From positions 1,168,465 through 1,232,464 of the forward strand of contig NZ_CP031153.1 of assembly GCF_003352465.1 (NCBI RefSeq): a stretch of 64,000 nt of DNA, in the 5' to 3' direction. Numbering within the stretch: position 1 is the first letter of the stretch; every line of letters begins with the position of its first letter. A program made the position numbers and the translations under genes. Source of the DNA: Kordia sp. SMS9. GTDB taxonomy: Bacteria; Bacteroidota; Bacteroidia; Flavobacteriales; Flavobacteriaceae. This document shows, piece after piece, positions 34,376-44,120 of this stretch. The notes beneath the pieces were generated by a model, which ran no database searches, had not been told where the DNA came from, and worked only from the letters and a program-made list of their open reading frames with translations.

Positions 34376-35185
34376 CTATTTTACCGTTAGAGACACTATT
34401 CTTTCCACTTCGGTAAACCGTCTGTCAGGTATCCGGCGTTTCATACTAGTAAGTCTGTACACTTCATTTATTCTAAGCATCACTTTCGTTCCAGGACGCG
34501 ATTGTCTAACTTGAGTTCCTAACGCCACATTTACCCTACTTTTACCCTTTACTGAGACTGAATTTACTTTGGTCGGTGGGCCAAGGCTTAATTGTGCTAA
34601 AACATCAATAGAGGTTATCGAATAGTTTGCTTCTTCTGGCATTAGGGCTGCAAAATTTGGATCTGGAATTATATTAACGATGATTCTAGAAGTTTTGGGA
34701 ACAGGAATGCTACCGTCGGTTTTTTTACTATTAATAAATAATTCTACACTAGGTTTAGGAGGCATTATTACACTAACCGTTTCCGACCAGTTGTATGGAA
34801 TGGTATCCAGTGTAGCGCTGTAGTTAATTGTATGATTTCCTGTAGTTTTTGGAATAATTTCCCAATAATTTGGCGTACTTCCGCTTTTAGGGATCACCAG
34901 AAAATTGGCATCAGTCATTATTTTAAAATCAGAAAACCCTTCTAGCGCATCAAACTGTAGTGTATTCCGGCAATTAGCATATAATACTCTTGATCCTAAG
35001 ATACGAGGCGCTGTCATGATTTTTGGCGGACTTTGTATAAATATCGTATCCGCTGGCATGGTTATAGTTTTGGGTTCTTCGGTCGCTTTTTCTTTAGTAA
35101 TATCAACTTTCTTTTCTTGGGTAGAATTGCACGAATAAGTCAATATGACAACTAGCAAAAACGGAAAAAGGGATTTATTTATCAT
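34376..35185 (-). CDS. Lipoprotein with GldM-C-like beta domains
   Basis: 269 residues. Signal peptide with lipobox YSC (Cys at about 19), then a charged linker and two beta-rich domains. The segment with ANCRNTLQFDALEGFSDFKI, then SGSTPNYWEIIPKTTGNHTI, IIPDPNFAALMPE and a C-terminal ERIVSLTVK recall the tandem domains of the gliding/T9SS protein GldM (defined by NPLDI-like and IPDP-like motifs). This is my reading by eye, not a search result. No other gliding gene is nearby. Otherwise it is a lipoprotein of unknown function, single gene, ending at a terminator. Confidence 0.6.
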   Translation of the reverse strand: MINKSLFPFLLVVILTYSCNSTQEKKVDITKEKATEEPKTITMPADTIFIQSPPKIMTAPRILGSRVLYANCRNTLQFDALEGFSDFKIMTDANFLVIPKSGSTPNYWEIIPKTTGNHTINYSATLDTIPYNWSETVSVIMPPKPSVELFINSKKTDGSIPVPKTSRIIVNIIPDPNFAALMPEEANYSITSIDVLAQLSLGPPTKVNSVSVKGKSRVNVALGTQVRQSRPGTKVMLRINEVYRLTSMKRRIPDRRFTEVERIVSLTVK

Positions 35186-35275
35186 TCAAGTAATTTTTTA
35201 GTACGTACGTATTTAAAATGTGTTAACAAGATACATGATAATTTTTAGTTCCTTTATCGCTTCTTCTTATTGCTT

Positions 35276-35306
35276 AAAAAAAGCCTCTCAATTTCTTGAA
35301 AGGCTT
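35276..35306 (-). terminator. Terminator of the TonB-dependent receptor gene
   Basis: AAGCCT-TCAA (35281-35291) pairs with TTGA-AGGCTT (35296-35306), followed by T on the minus strand. Confidence 0.75.
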
Positions 35307-35334
35307 CTGTATATTTTGAGAATTTTACACTACG

Positions 35335-37686
35335 TTAAAAATCTATTACAATTCCCAAACTTGGAATTACTTGTCCAGAATCGGTTTCTATTTGTTGTAA
35401 ACTTCTTGGTTGTGCAATGTTTCCACTCATATCTCTTGTCAAACCGTATTGTGGGTTTTGCGGAATGTCTTGTCCTAAAATATTTTGCGCTTCTATAAAG
35501 ACGTTTAATGACAGCTTTTCAAAGTTCCACTTTTTATCAATTCGAAGGTCTAACTGACTGAATACATCTAAGTCTTCTTCGCCCAAACGATTATAATCCA
35601 ACACTACTTCTGGATAGTTTGCCAACGTTGCCGCTTCATTTGTTGGCACAAACGGCGTATTTCCTGCAAAACGATAGCGTGCACTTACTTCCCAGTTTTT
35701 CTTTAATTTGTAACCTCCTGTAAAGGAAATTAAATGACGACTGTCCCAAACTGAAGGAATGAACTCATTGCGGTCAAATCCTGTAAATTCACTGTAAAAG
35801 AACGTATACGCAAAAATTCCGTAGAAATTATTAGTCAGCTTTTGCTGAAATTGCAATTCCAATCCGTAGCTTCTTCCTTGTCCAACTGTTTCCACGTCTT
35901 CACTTCCCAATACTTCAAAATCGGCTCCTTTATTTGCTAATGAAACGCCATCTAACACAGAAACTGGGTAATCGTCATATCGTTTGTAAAATCCTTCTAA
36001 AGAAATACTAGATGACGGACTGAAATAATGTTGCAATCCAATGACATAATGATCACTTACGGTGTATTCTGAATTTTGATTGATCAACATTCCCTGACTG
36101 TCTCTAAATCCTAAGATTGTATATGGTGGAAGTTTGAAATAACGCCCAACAGAACCATTTAAACGCCAGTTTTCTGCAAATTCGTACGAAGCAGACAATC
36201 GTGGTGAAAAGGTAGAAAGCAAGTTGTCTTCACTTGTAAATGAATCATCATCCATTCTAAAACCAAAAGAAACATCTAATTTATCATTAAAGAAACTCTT
36301 GGTCACATTCGCAAAGAAACCATATTTCATAAAGTCAATTTCCGTATTGAAAGCGATGTTATCGGTTAGGTTGATCGTGTTATTTTCGTAATCAGAATAT
36401 TGCGCGTTGAAACCTGTCGTAAATTTCCAATCGTCGTAAAATTTGGTGAGTTGATAACGAAGTTTAGTTTCAGACTCGCGCGAATCGTTGTTGAAAAATA
36501 CGCCCGTTTCATTTTCAGGATCGTCATAGCGTGTAAATTCGTTCACCAAGGTATTATTACTCAACGTCGTTTGCATGTATCCTGAACCATCTTTGAAACG
36601 TTTTTTCCATGTTACACCAAGTGCATTGGTTCGCTGATTTATAAACGGTGCTTGTTCTAGCTGTGCTTGTTGTTCCGCATCGAAATCGTCGGGTGCTTCC
36701 ACCGAAAAATCATCAATAGAACCCAAACCGAGCAAACTAACCGTATTAAACGCATCAATTTCATGTGCTACTTTAAATTGATAATCCCAATAATTTGGTC
36801 GGAATGGCAAACCGATCGCTTCAAATAAAAATTGCAAATAACTACGACGTACCGAAGCCAAAATGGTGGTTTTGCTTTCTTCGTTATTTCCTTTAAAAAG
36901 TGGTCCTTCTAGCGTAAGCGCTGCTTCACTGGCACTTACACGAAAGTTTCCCGTAAAATTTCTGGCATTTCCGCTGCGCTGACTGAATTGTAAGGTTCCC
37001 GATAATGGATTGTCATATTGTGCGCCAAACGCCGAAGTAGACAATGTTACATTGTCAATAAATGATACATTAATCATTCCTACAGGTCCGCCCGCACTTC
37101 CTTGTGTACTAAAGTGATTGATGTTCGGAATTTCCATGCCATCCAAATAATACACTGTTTCGTTGGGCGCACCACCACGAATGATTAAATCGTTTCGAAA
37201 TCCACCAATGGATGGTGAAACTCCTGGAAGCGTTTGCGCTACTTGTACCACATCGTTATTACTTCCTGGATACGTTGCAATTTCCACAGCAGAAAGCGAT
37301 TGTGTGGAAAGCGGTGTTTCTTTTGGGCGACTAATTTTGTCGGCATTGGTAATAATTACTGCATCTAAAAATTCTTTGGATTCTTTTAGCGTGAAATTAT
37401 ATGCAGGTGTTCCTTTGGAGCGAACAATAATGTTATACTCTGTCTGGTTTTCAAAACCTTGATAACTTACGGTAAGATTGTATGAACCTGGCGGCACGTT
37501 GGTAATTCGGTAATTTCCGTCAAAATCGGTTTGCGCACCATAAGTGGTTCCATCAATAATAACGTTGGCTCCAGGAATTGGTGTTCCTTTTTCATCCGTG
37601 ACTTTTCCTGCCACTTCTCCTACAACTTGTGCGTTGGTTGTGAAGAACGCACCGAGAGAAATTAATAAAATGATTAGCTTTTTCAT
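35335..37686 (-). CDS. TonB-dependent outer-membrane receptor with carboxypeptidase-regulatory-like domain
   Basis: 783 residues. Signal peptide ending near TTNAQ, a CarboxypepD-reg-like beta-sandwich (residues about 24-105, GAQTDFDGNYRITNVPPGSY), a plug (about 115-225 with NDLIIRGGAPNETVYYLDGMEI) and a 22-strand-type barrel ending IPSLGIVIDF. It should import a large substrate using TonB energy. The ligand cannot be read from sequence. No SusD partner is present, so a polysaccharide-utilisation locus is unlikely; iron chelate or peptide uptake is as likely. Confidence 0.93.
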   Translation of the reverse strand: MKKLIILLISLGAFFTTNAQVVGEVAGKVTDEKGTPIPGANVIIDGTTYGAQTDFDGNYRITNVPPGSYNLTVSYQGFENQTEYNIIVRSKGTPAYNFTLKESKEFLDAVIITNADKISRPKETPLSTQSLSAVEIATYPGSNNDVVQVAQTLPGVSPSIGGFRNDLIIRGGAPNETVYYLDGMEIPNINHFSTQGSAGGPVGMINVSFIDNVTLSTSAFGAQYDNPLSGTLQFSQRSGNARNFTGNFRVSASEAALTLEGPLFKGNNEESKTTILASVRRSYLQFLFEAIGLPFRPNYWDYQFKVAHEIDAFNTVSLLGLGSIDDFSVEAPDDFDAEQQAQLEQAPFINQRTNALGVTWKKRFKDGSGYMQTTLSNNTLVNEFTRYDDPENETGVFFNNDSRESETKLRYQLTKFYDDWKFTTGFNAQYSDYENNTINLTDNIAFNTEIDFMKYGFFANVTKSFFNDKLDVSFGFRMDDDSFTSEDNLLSTFSPRLSASYEFAENWRLNGSVGRYFKLPPYTILGFRDSQGMLINQNSEYTVSDHYVIGLQHYFSPSSSISLEGFYKRYDDYPVSVLDGVSLANKGADFEVLGSEDVETVGQGRSYGLELQFQQKLTNNFYGIFAYTFFYSEFTGFDRNEFIPSVWDSRHLISFTGGYKLKKNWEVSARYRFAGNTPFVPTNEAATLANYPEVVLDYNRLGEEDLDVFSQLDLRIDKKWNFEKLSLNVFIEAQNILGQDIPQNPQYGLTRDMSGNIAQPRSLQQIETDSGQVIPSLGIVIDF

Positions 37687-38471
37687 AACATAAATAGTAA
37701 GTTGTTTCTGTTTTAAGCGTACTTTTGTTTAATATATTTTAATAAATGTTAAACAAAAATAAGGATAATTACTATTTTATCTTGATTTTACGTGATATAA
37801 TGTGAAAAGTAAGCTGCTGAAACTTCTCAAAAAACTAGATGGCTTTCATGAAGATATTTACCATTCTGGCGAAAAAGATTTACAAAAAATTGCAAATTCA
37901 CTCAACAGCGCAGAAGATCAAAATTCATAAAAAAGTCTCCCATATTTCCTATTGAGAATTTGTGAAATCGTATTTTAAAAAAGTTGCTTAGAATACTGTA
38001 CTTGATAGAATACACTTTGATACTATCCCTAAAAACAGTATTTTTATTAAAAAAATTGTATAATTTCTAAAACTGTTTATTAAAAAACGTACACGCATAT
38101 TATTTTACTTTGCTGATACTAATAACGTTAGCAAACTAAAATATAGCGTAATAGTCTGTAAATCTTATAGAAAAATAGGTATCTGATATTGTTATACGTT
38201 GTAAAAATTAACACGTCAGAAAGATTTTAATCTCTATGTGTGTGACAGATTATGTAGTGAATTTTTGATTTCATTCCCTCTAAAAAACAAAAATCATTCA
38301 AGGCTTTTCCCATTATAAGATATTAATTTCATGCTCGTTGCAATGATCACATACTTATGCCGAAAACATTTTTGAAATTATGTTAAACAGTCTCTATCTG
38401 TTTTTGAAGATACGCATTGTTCATCAAACACAATAAGAGCCAACCATGTATCGAATTAATATCAATATTCT
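37687..38471. other. Long intergenic gap with one small possible ORF
   Basis: The 785-base, AT-rich stretch holds a GTG-started ORF at 37802-37930, described separately, and no hairpin or repeat that I can support. It presumably also contains the promoters for the receptor gene and the T9SS protein at 38472. The low coding content is unusual for this window. Confidence 0.5.
37802..37930 (+). CDS. Possible 42-residue charged peptide (GTG start)
   Basis: The frame GTG to TAA gives 42 residues with the composition of a real protein: KLLKLLKKLDGFHEDIY, then GEKDLQKIANSLNSAED. There is a stop just upstream and no ATG in frame. It could be a small protein or the remains of a longer one. I do not recognise it. 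Confidence 0.3.
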   Translation: MKSKLLKLLKKLDGFHEDIYHSGEKDLQKIANSLNSAEDQNS

Positions 38472-41393
38472 ATGAAAAAGTTACTACCAATTCTAATTCT
38501 TTTAAGTGCATCATTTGCATTTTCGCAAAACAATCCTACCGTAATTATTGAAGGTGAGTTTATGATGAAAACCATTCCTCTTAGGGACTTTGTAACAAGT
38601 CAGGATAAAACCTATAAGGTAAATGAAATACGAATCATAGCCAACAACTTACGGGCAAATGAAAAGTTAAATCCCGAAGGTCTTCCGTTGAACGGCGTTG
38701 ACCCATTACGACAAACATCTAATGGGAATTATTCCGCTAGTTTTAATTTAGAAGAAAGTTTTGATGGAGTTTCCATTAATGAATCGGGAGGTTCTATCCC
38801 GCCAGATCCTACTGGTGCCGCTGGCCCTAATCACTATGTGAATGCGGTAAATACAGTAGTAAAGATTTTTGATAAGATGGGAAACACATTGGCAGGGCCA
38901 ACACCGTTGGGTACGTTTTTAGGTTCTGGAAATAATTCAGGAGATCCTATTGTAATGTATGATCATCTTGCGGATCGCTATTTTGTAAGTCAATTTGGAG
39001 CTGCGTCAAACTCGTTGGTTATAGGAGTTTCTGATACGCCAGATCCGACAGGCGCTTATAATGTGTATGAATTTACTTTTGATTCTTTCCCTGATTACCC
39101 ACACTATTCAATATGGCCAGATGGATATTACTTAACCGCTAACAAAGGAGGAACCGAAACTGTATTTGTATTGGAAAGAGATGTGATTATAAATGGTGGT
39201 CCAAATCCTCAAATTGTCGGTTTTGCATTGCCAGGAGTGGTGAATAACCCAAATACCGTTTTTAGTCCTGAGCCCGCAAACTTATTAGGAACTAATTTCC
39301 CTGCGAATGTGCCAGGATATATTGTATATCTACAAGATGACGGATGGAGTACTTCCATAGCCAATGATCATTTGAAAATATGGGAAATTGACATGGATTG
39401 GATCAATGCTGCCAACTCCACAATAACAAACCCAATAGAAGTTCCACTGAATGCTTTTGATGCTGTTTTTGCTCCTTTTGGAACAGGTGATGTTGAACAA
39501 CCTGGAACGACGCAAAAAATTGATATGATTGGTGGAGTGATATCGTATGCCGCAAATTATAGAAGTTTTGGTACACATAATTCGTGGGTAATCACATTTA
39601 ACGTAGATGTAGACGGAAATGACACGTCTGGTGTACGTTGGATTGAATTAAGAAATAATGCATCCGATAATTGGAGCGTTTACCAAGAAGGTACATACGC
39701 ACCCGCAGACGGAAGCAGTCGCTTTATGGGATCTGCTGCCATTGATTTGCAAGGAAATATTGGATTAGGTTTCAACATTGCTAGTAGTACAATACCTGTT
39801 GGTATTTCCTATACTGGTCGTTTTAGTACAGATCCATTGGGGCAAATGACGATTGCAGAAACGAGTATTGTTAATGGTTTTGGAGTGCAAACTTTTACAA
39901 ATAGATTTGGTGATTATTCACACCTTACCATGGATCCTGATGGATTTACATTTTGGCATACGGCTGAATATTTTTCGACTAATAATACTTGGCGATCGCG
40001 CGTAGCTTCTTTTAAAATATCTCCTGGTTTTGATAATGATGTAGGTATAACTGCAATTGTAAGTCCTCAAAATGGAATCTTAACAAATTCAGAAGCTGTA
40101 GAAGTCACTATTAGAAATTTTGGGAATTTAAGTCAATCCAATATTCCCGTAGAACTTAGAGTTGATGGAACATTGGTTGCTTCAGAAGTATTTACGGGTA
40201 CATTGAATTCAGGCGATGCTACAAATTATATATTTTCGCAAACTATTGATTTGTCAAATGCGGGACAAACGTACACTATAGAAGCAAAAACGGCACTTTC
40301 TACGGATCAGTTTGTAACGAATGATCCGTATAGTGAAGATGTGACACATTTATTGAATACTGATGTGGGAGTTATTAGTATTAACGCACCACAAACTGGA
40401 TCGAATCTTGGGAATGAGACTGTAACCGTAATTGTTAGAAACTTTGGTGCCAATCCTCAAAGTAATATCCCTGTGGAATATAATGTGAATGGAGGCGCTA
40501 CTATTTCTGAAACAATCACAGCAACGATTAACCCAGAAGAGACATTGGAATATAGCTTTACACAAACTTCAGATTTTTCAAATGTGGGAGCTTACACCAT
40601 TACAGCTACGACAGTTTTAAATGGTGATGAAATGCCAAGCAATGACAGTACGATTCAAGTCGTTGAAAACTTAATATGTATGTCTACAGCCGATTGTAGT
40701 TTTGGAGATGGTTTTCGACTGTTTTCTGTGGCTGAAATAAACAATACTTCTGGATGTGAAGGCTATGGTGATTTTACGAATCAAATTGCAAACTTAGAAC
40801 CTGGCACTACATATCCATTGACGGTAACAACAAATTATGGCAATCAATATTTAACGGTTTGGATCGATTTTAATGATAATAATGTTTTTGAGATAAATGA
40901 AAAGGTAGTGACTGATTTTATAATTGGAGCAAATCAAAACAACGGTACATTTACTGAAACTGTTGATGTATCTATACCTGCCAATGCAAATACAGGTACA
41001 CACACCATGCGAGCAAAAATAAATTGGAATAATGCAGTTCCTGATGATGCCTGTGAAAATACAGCTTATGGTGAAACGGAAGATTATACCGTAAGTGTTC
41101 AAACCTTGAGTGTTGAAGAGTTTGCATTTGGGAATAACTCTGATTTGAGCATTATAGAAAAAGGAGAAAATCAATTTGAAGCTGTATTAAATACACCTTA
41201 CAATGGTGATGTGTATGCAGCCATATACAACATGAACGGACAGCAATTGAAGTTTAAGAATTTATCCAAATCAGCTCCGAATTCTTATGTGGTTGCATTG
41301 GACATGTCGCAAGCTGCTTCTGGTGTATACACGTTAAAAATTGGAGGAATTAAGACAAGCTCATATATTTCCGAGAAATTTATTGTAAAATAA
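38472..41393 (+). CDS. T9SS-sorted secreted protein with CARDB and GEVED domains
   Basis: 973 residues. Signal peptide to about FSQN. The first 500 residues form a repeat-rich, probably propeller-like domain (PPDPTGAAGPNHYVNAVNT and FGDYSHLTMDPDG). Then two CARDB-type beta-sandwich domains (VEVTIRNFGNLSQSNIPVE and VTVIVRNFGANPQSNIPVE). A GEVED domain follows (YLTVWIDFNDNNVFE, then GETEDYTV). The end is a Por-secretion type sorting domain (DVYAAIYNMNGQQLKF to SEKFIVK). It is secreted by type IX and probably binds to surfaces or glycans. No enzymatic motif is seen. It is a single gene with a terminator behind it. Confidence 0.9.
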   Translation: MKKLLPILILLSASFAFSQNNPTVIIEGEFMMKTIPLRDFVTSQDKTYKVNEIRIIANNLRANEKLNPEGLPLNGVDPLRQTSNGNYSASFNLEESFDGVSINESGGSIPPDPTGAAGPNHYVNAVNTVVKIFDKMGNTLAGPTPLGTFLGSGNNSGDPIVMYDHLADRYFVSQFGAASNSLVIGVSDTPDPTGAYNVYEFTFDSFPDYPHYSIWPDGYYLTANKGGTETVFVLERDVIINGGPNPQIVGFALPGVVNNPNTVFSPEPANLLGTNFPANVPGYIVYLQDDGWSTSIANDHLKIWEIDMDWINAANSTITNPIEVPLNAFDAVFAPFGTGDVEQPGTTQKIDMIGGVISYAANYRSFGTHNSWVITFNVDVDGNDTSGVRWIELRNNASDNWSVYQEGTYAPADGSSRFMGSAAIDLQGNIGLGFNIASSTIPVGISYTGRFSTDPLGQMTIAETSIVNGFGVQTFTNRFGDYSHLTMDPDGFTFWHTAEYFSTNNTWRSRVASFKISPGFDNDVGITAIVSPQNGILTNSEAVEVTIRNFGNLSQSNIPVELRVDGTLVASEVFTGTLNSGDATNYIFSQTIDLSNAGQTYTIEAKTALSTDQFVTNDPYSEDVTHLLNTDVGVISINAPQTGSNLGNETVTVIVRNFGANPQSNIPVEYNVNGGATISETITATINPEETLEYSFTQTSDFSNVGAYTITATTVLNGDEMPSNDSTIQVVENLICMSTADCSFGDGFRLFSVAEINNTSGCEGYGDFTNQIANLEPGTTYPLTVTTNYGNQYLTVWIDFNDNNVFEINEKVVTDFIIGANQNNGTFTETVDVSIPANANTGTHTMRAKINWNNAVPDDACENTAYGETEDYTVSVQTLSVEEFAFGNNSDLSIIEKGENQFEAVLNTPYNGDVYAAIYNMNGQQLKFKNLSKSAPNSYVVALDMSQAASGVYTLKIGGIKTSSYISEKFIVK

Positions 41394-41439
41394 CGTTTAA
41401 ATACAACAACGAATTGTTGGCTTGTAATGGTCTACAAAT

Positions 41440-41479
41440 AAAAAAGCTTCTCGAGAAATTGGGGAGCTTTTGTGTTTTT
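41440..41479 (+). terminator. Terminator of the T9SS protein gene
   Basis: AAAAGCTTCTC is paired with GGGGAGCTTTT (41442-41471), with T after it. Position is about 50 bases behind the stop. Confidence 0.75.
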
Positions 41480-41620
41480 CTATAGTGATTCTATATTTCG
41501 ACATACAGAATAAAAACACTTAGGTTCACTTCTAATTACTGCGTAAGGTGCTTTCGTTGAAAATATATTTCCAACTCACCAATGCTCAGCATAAACTTCT
41601 CGCCACAAAATTCACTTCAT

Positions 41621-41652
41621 AAAAAAAGCTTCTCAATTTCTCAAGAAGCTTT
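41621..41652 (-). terminator. Terminator of the tRNA gene
   Basis: AAAGCTTCT (41625-41633) pairs with AGAAGCTTT (41644-41652); on the minus strand seven T follow. It lies 15 bases behind the 3' end of the tRNA. Confidence 0.8.
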
Positions 41653-41666
41653 ACGTTTTATAAAAG

Positions 41667-41740
41667 TGGTCCCACTTGGGCTCGAACCAAGGACCCTCTG
41701 ATTATGAGTCAGATGCTCTAACCAGCTGAGCTATGGGACC
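41667..41740 (-). tRNA. tRNA with CAU anticodon (Met elongator or Ile2)
   Basis: On the minus strand a 74-base cloverleaf is seen: acceptor GGTCCCA pairing with TGGGACC, D-arm with AGCTCAGCTGGTTAGAGC, anticodon stem TCTGA-TCAGA with loop CTCATAA (anticodon CAT), T-arm GGTTCGAGCCC, discriminator A. CCA is not encoded. From sequence alone I cannot tell elongator Met from lysidine-modified Ile2. Confidence 0.92.
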
Positions 41741-41797
41741 GTAAAAACGGGATGCAATATTACTACTTTTTTTACTTTCGAAAAAATTTATATCGCA

Positions 41798-42199
41798 TTA
41801 AATTCGTTCCTGACACAACTCTATCAGCGTGCCATTGGTTGATTTTGGATGTAAAAAGACCACCAATTTGTTGTCAGCACCTTTTTTGGGAGTTTCATTG
41901 AGTACAACGAAACCTTCTTCTTTTAAACGTGCCACCTCAGCATGAATGTCCGTTACATCAAAGGCAATATGATGCACACCTTCGCCTTTTTTAGCGATAA
42001 ATTTTGCAATGGGACTGTCGTCTCGCGTGGCTTCTAACAACTCTATTTTGCTTTCGCCTAGCTGGAAAAAAGAAGTTTTCACACCTTCACTTTCCACTGC
42101 TTCCATTTTATAATGTTCTTTGTTGAATAATTTGGCAAATAACCGATTGGAAGCGTCAATATCTTTTACGGCGATTCCGATATGTTCTATTTTATTCAC
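41798..42199 (-). CDS. mce: Methylmalonyl-CoA epimerase
   Basis: 133 residues from a GTG start (42197-42199), which gives the family-standard beginning NKIEHIGIAVKD. The longer frame from ATG at 42250 adds unconserved residues. VOC fold with metal-binding His in HIGIAV, His in GEGVHHIAFDV and Glu in TLIELCQE. It epimerises (R)- and (S)-methylmalonyl-CoA in the propionate pathway. It is divergent from rbfA across 86 bases; the mutase genes are not in the window. Confidence 0.9.
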   Translation of the reverse strand: MNKIEHIGIAVKDIDASNRLFAKLFNKEHYKMEAVESEGVKTSFFQLGESKIELLEATRDDSPIAKFIAKKGEGVHHIAFDVTDIHAEVARLKEEGFVVLNETPKKGADNKLVVFLHPKSTNGTLIELCQERI

Positions 42200-42285
42200 G
42201 ATTTTTCTTAATTTAATCGTAAAGTTATTGCAATTCGAGAGTAATGTCAACGTTTTGTAGTGTTATTATTATATTTTTGCAGATT

Positions 42286-42687
42286 ATGAGTGATATCGAA
42301 AGTAACAGACAGAAAAAAATAGCAAGTGTACTACAAAAAGATTTGGTAGACATTTTGCAAGGTGCAGCAAGAAGTGGCGGATTGACGAACGTTATTATTT
42401 CAGTAACAAAAGTGAACGTCACTGTGGATCTTTCCGTAGCCAAAGTATATTTGAGCATTTTTCCACATAATAAATCACAAGAATTACTAAAGGGAATTCA
42501 GTCAAACGCGTCTTTAATCAAACATGATTTAGCACAGCGTGTGCGACACCAATTGCGCAAAGTACCTAGTTTAACGTTTTATGTAGACGATTCTTTAGAA
42601 TACATTGAAAACATTGAAAAATCGTTAAAAGGCGACGAAAACCCAATTGAGGATCGTGATTTATTAGATAAAAGAAAAAAGACGTAA
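42286..42687 (+). CDS. rbfA: 30S ribosome-binding factor A
   Basis: 133 residues from the ATG at 42286. RbfA binds the 30S subunit during late 16S rRNA maturation. Family signatures are NRQKKIASVLQKDLVDIL near the start, VTKVNVTVDLSVAKVYLSI in the middle, and the end LTFYVDDSLEYIENIEK. The stop at 42685-42687 abuts the TTG start of the next gene, so the two genes are coupled. A -7-like TATTTTTG (42272-42279) lies directly before the start codon. Confidence 0.95.
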   Translation: MSDIESNRQKKIASVLQKDLVDILQGAARSGGLTNVIISVTKVNVTVDLSVAKVYLSIFPHNKSQELLKGIQSNASLIKHDLAQRVRHQLRKVPSLTFYVDDSLEYIENIEKSLKGDENPIEDRDLLDKRKKT

Positions 42688-43899
42688 TTGAAATTCGCTT
42701 TGTACATAGCCAAGCGATATTTGCTTTCTAAAAGTTCGCAAAACGCTATCAATATTATCAACATTGTTACAAGTGTCGTAGTAGTGATTGGTGCCTTGGC
42801 TTTGTTCATTGTCCTTGCTGGATTTGCAGGATTAAAAACCTTTAGCTTGTCTTTTAGTAATGATTTTGATCCTGATATTAAGATTGAAGCTGCTATAGGA
42901 AAAACTTTTCGCGTCAACGCTTCACAACGTAATGCGCTAGAAGAAATTCCCGAAATTGTATCGTTTTCACAAGTGGTAGAAGAGCGTGTGGTATTGAGTT
43001 ATAAAAACAAACATCACATCGCCAATATTAAAGGTGTTGATCGCTATTTTAAGGAAGTCAATGCGGTTGACAGTATTTTATATGTTGGAAAGTGGATCGA
43101 TCCAATTCAGTATCAAGAAGCAGTAATTGGTATTGGTATTTCCAATCTTTTAGGTGTCATTGCGAATGATCCTAGTAATTTGCTCGAAATTATTGTTCCA
43201 AAGCCTGGTACAAAAAGTATTACCAGTAGCTCTAAAGCTCCGTATGAGCAAGTAAAAGTGTTCACTAGCGGAATTTATCGTATCAATGAAGATTTGGATG
43301 ATAAATATGTCTTTACCAATTTAGAATTAGCACAGGAATTATTGGAATTGGAAATCAATCAAGTGACACATATTGAATTTAATATTCTTCCAGAAGCTGA
43401 TGAAAGCGCAGTGAAAGCACAAATTTCCACTATTTTTAATGACGAAATTAGTACCAAAAGTCGTATCGAATTAAACGACGCATTGTACAAAATGCTAAAC
43501 ACTGAAAACTTAGCTATTTACCTAATTTTCACTTTAGTATTAATTCTTGCCTTATTCAACGTAGTTGGTGCCATTGTCATGATGATTTTAGACAAACGCG
43601 GCAACTTAAAAACGCTTTTCAGCATGGGAACCACCGTGAAACAAATAAAGCGTATTTTCTTTTTTCAAGGCATTATTATTACCACTTTGGGAGGATTGTT
43701 AGGCATCATTCTCGGAGTTATTGTCGTGTATTTACAATTAGAATACAAACTATTTTACATTACACCAACATTGCCTTATCCAGTAGAATTACAGTTTATG
43801 AACTGCATTACTGTATTCTTCACAATTACGATTTTAGGAATACTCGCTTCATATTTAGCAAGTAGACGAATTACCAAAGGGTTTATTGCAAATTCTTGA
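42688..43899 (+). CDS. FtsX/LolC-like ABC transporter permease
   Basis: 403 residues with an unusual TTG start immediately after the rbfA stop; no ATG exists nearby. MacB-PCD-like periplasmic domain between TM1 (about 22-45) and a C-terminal block of three helices (about 275-400), the FtsX arrangement. By likeness it is an extraction component of the lipoprotein (LolCE) system, or another permease using a separate ATPase. No ATPase gene adjoins it. In flavobacteria the rbfA-permease pair is a usual neighbourhood. Confidence 0.85.
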   Translation: MKFALYIAKRYLLSKSSQNAINIINIVTSVVVVIGALALFIVLAGFAGLKTFSLSFSNDFDPDIKIEAAIGKTFRVNASQRNALEEIPEIVSFSQVVEERVVLSYKNKHHIANIKGVDRYFKEVNAVDSILYVGKWIDPIQYQEAVIGIGISNLLGVIANDPSNLLEIIVPKPGTKSITSSSKAPYEQVKVFTSGIYRINEDLDDKYVFTNLELAQELLELEINQVTHIEFNILPEADESAVKAQISTIFNDEISTKSRIELNDALYKMLNTENLAIYLIFTLVLILALFNVVGAIVMMILDKRGNLKTLFSMGTTVKQIKRIFFFQGIIITTLGGLLGIILGVIVVYLQLEYKLFYITPTLPYPVELQFMNCITVFFTITILGILASYLASRRITKGFIANS

Positions 43900-44120
43900 T
43901 AGGTTTTTTAGACTTGGCTTCGCCTCTTAGTAGGTTAATATCGCTTCGCTCTTAGTATTTTAGTTATGATTTTCGATTGCCTATAGAACTTGACTAATAC
44001 CTAATACCCAAAAGCTAATGCCTAGATTTTAGATGCGTTACATTTTGATTAACGAAGTGTTAGCCATTATACTTTTCAATGGTGTAGATTCCTGCCTTCG
44101 CAGGAATGAAAAAAAGAATT
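43900..44120. repeat. Intergenic repeats behind the FtsX-like gene
   Basis: TTAGAC-type units (TTAGACTTGGCTTCGCCTC and a shorter one with TCGCTTCGCTC) at 43911-43955, like those at 21.97-22.08 kb. A perfect palindrome ATTCCTGC-cttc-GCAGGAAT lies at 44088-44107. No T run follows, so these are not simple terminators. Confidence 0.55.

Noticed and set aside
35335-37686. SusC-type polysaccharide receptor
   Set aside because: No SusD gene follows, and the length is below typical SusC proteins (about 1000 residues).
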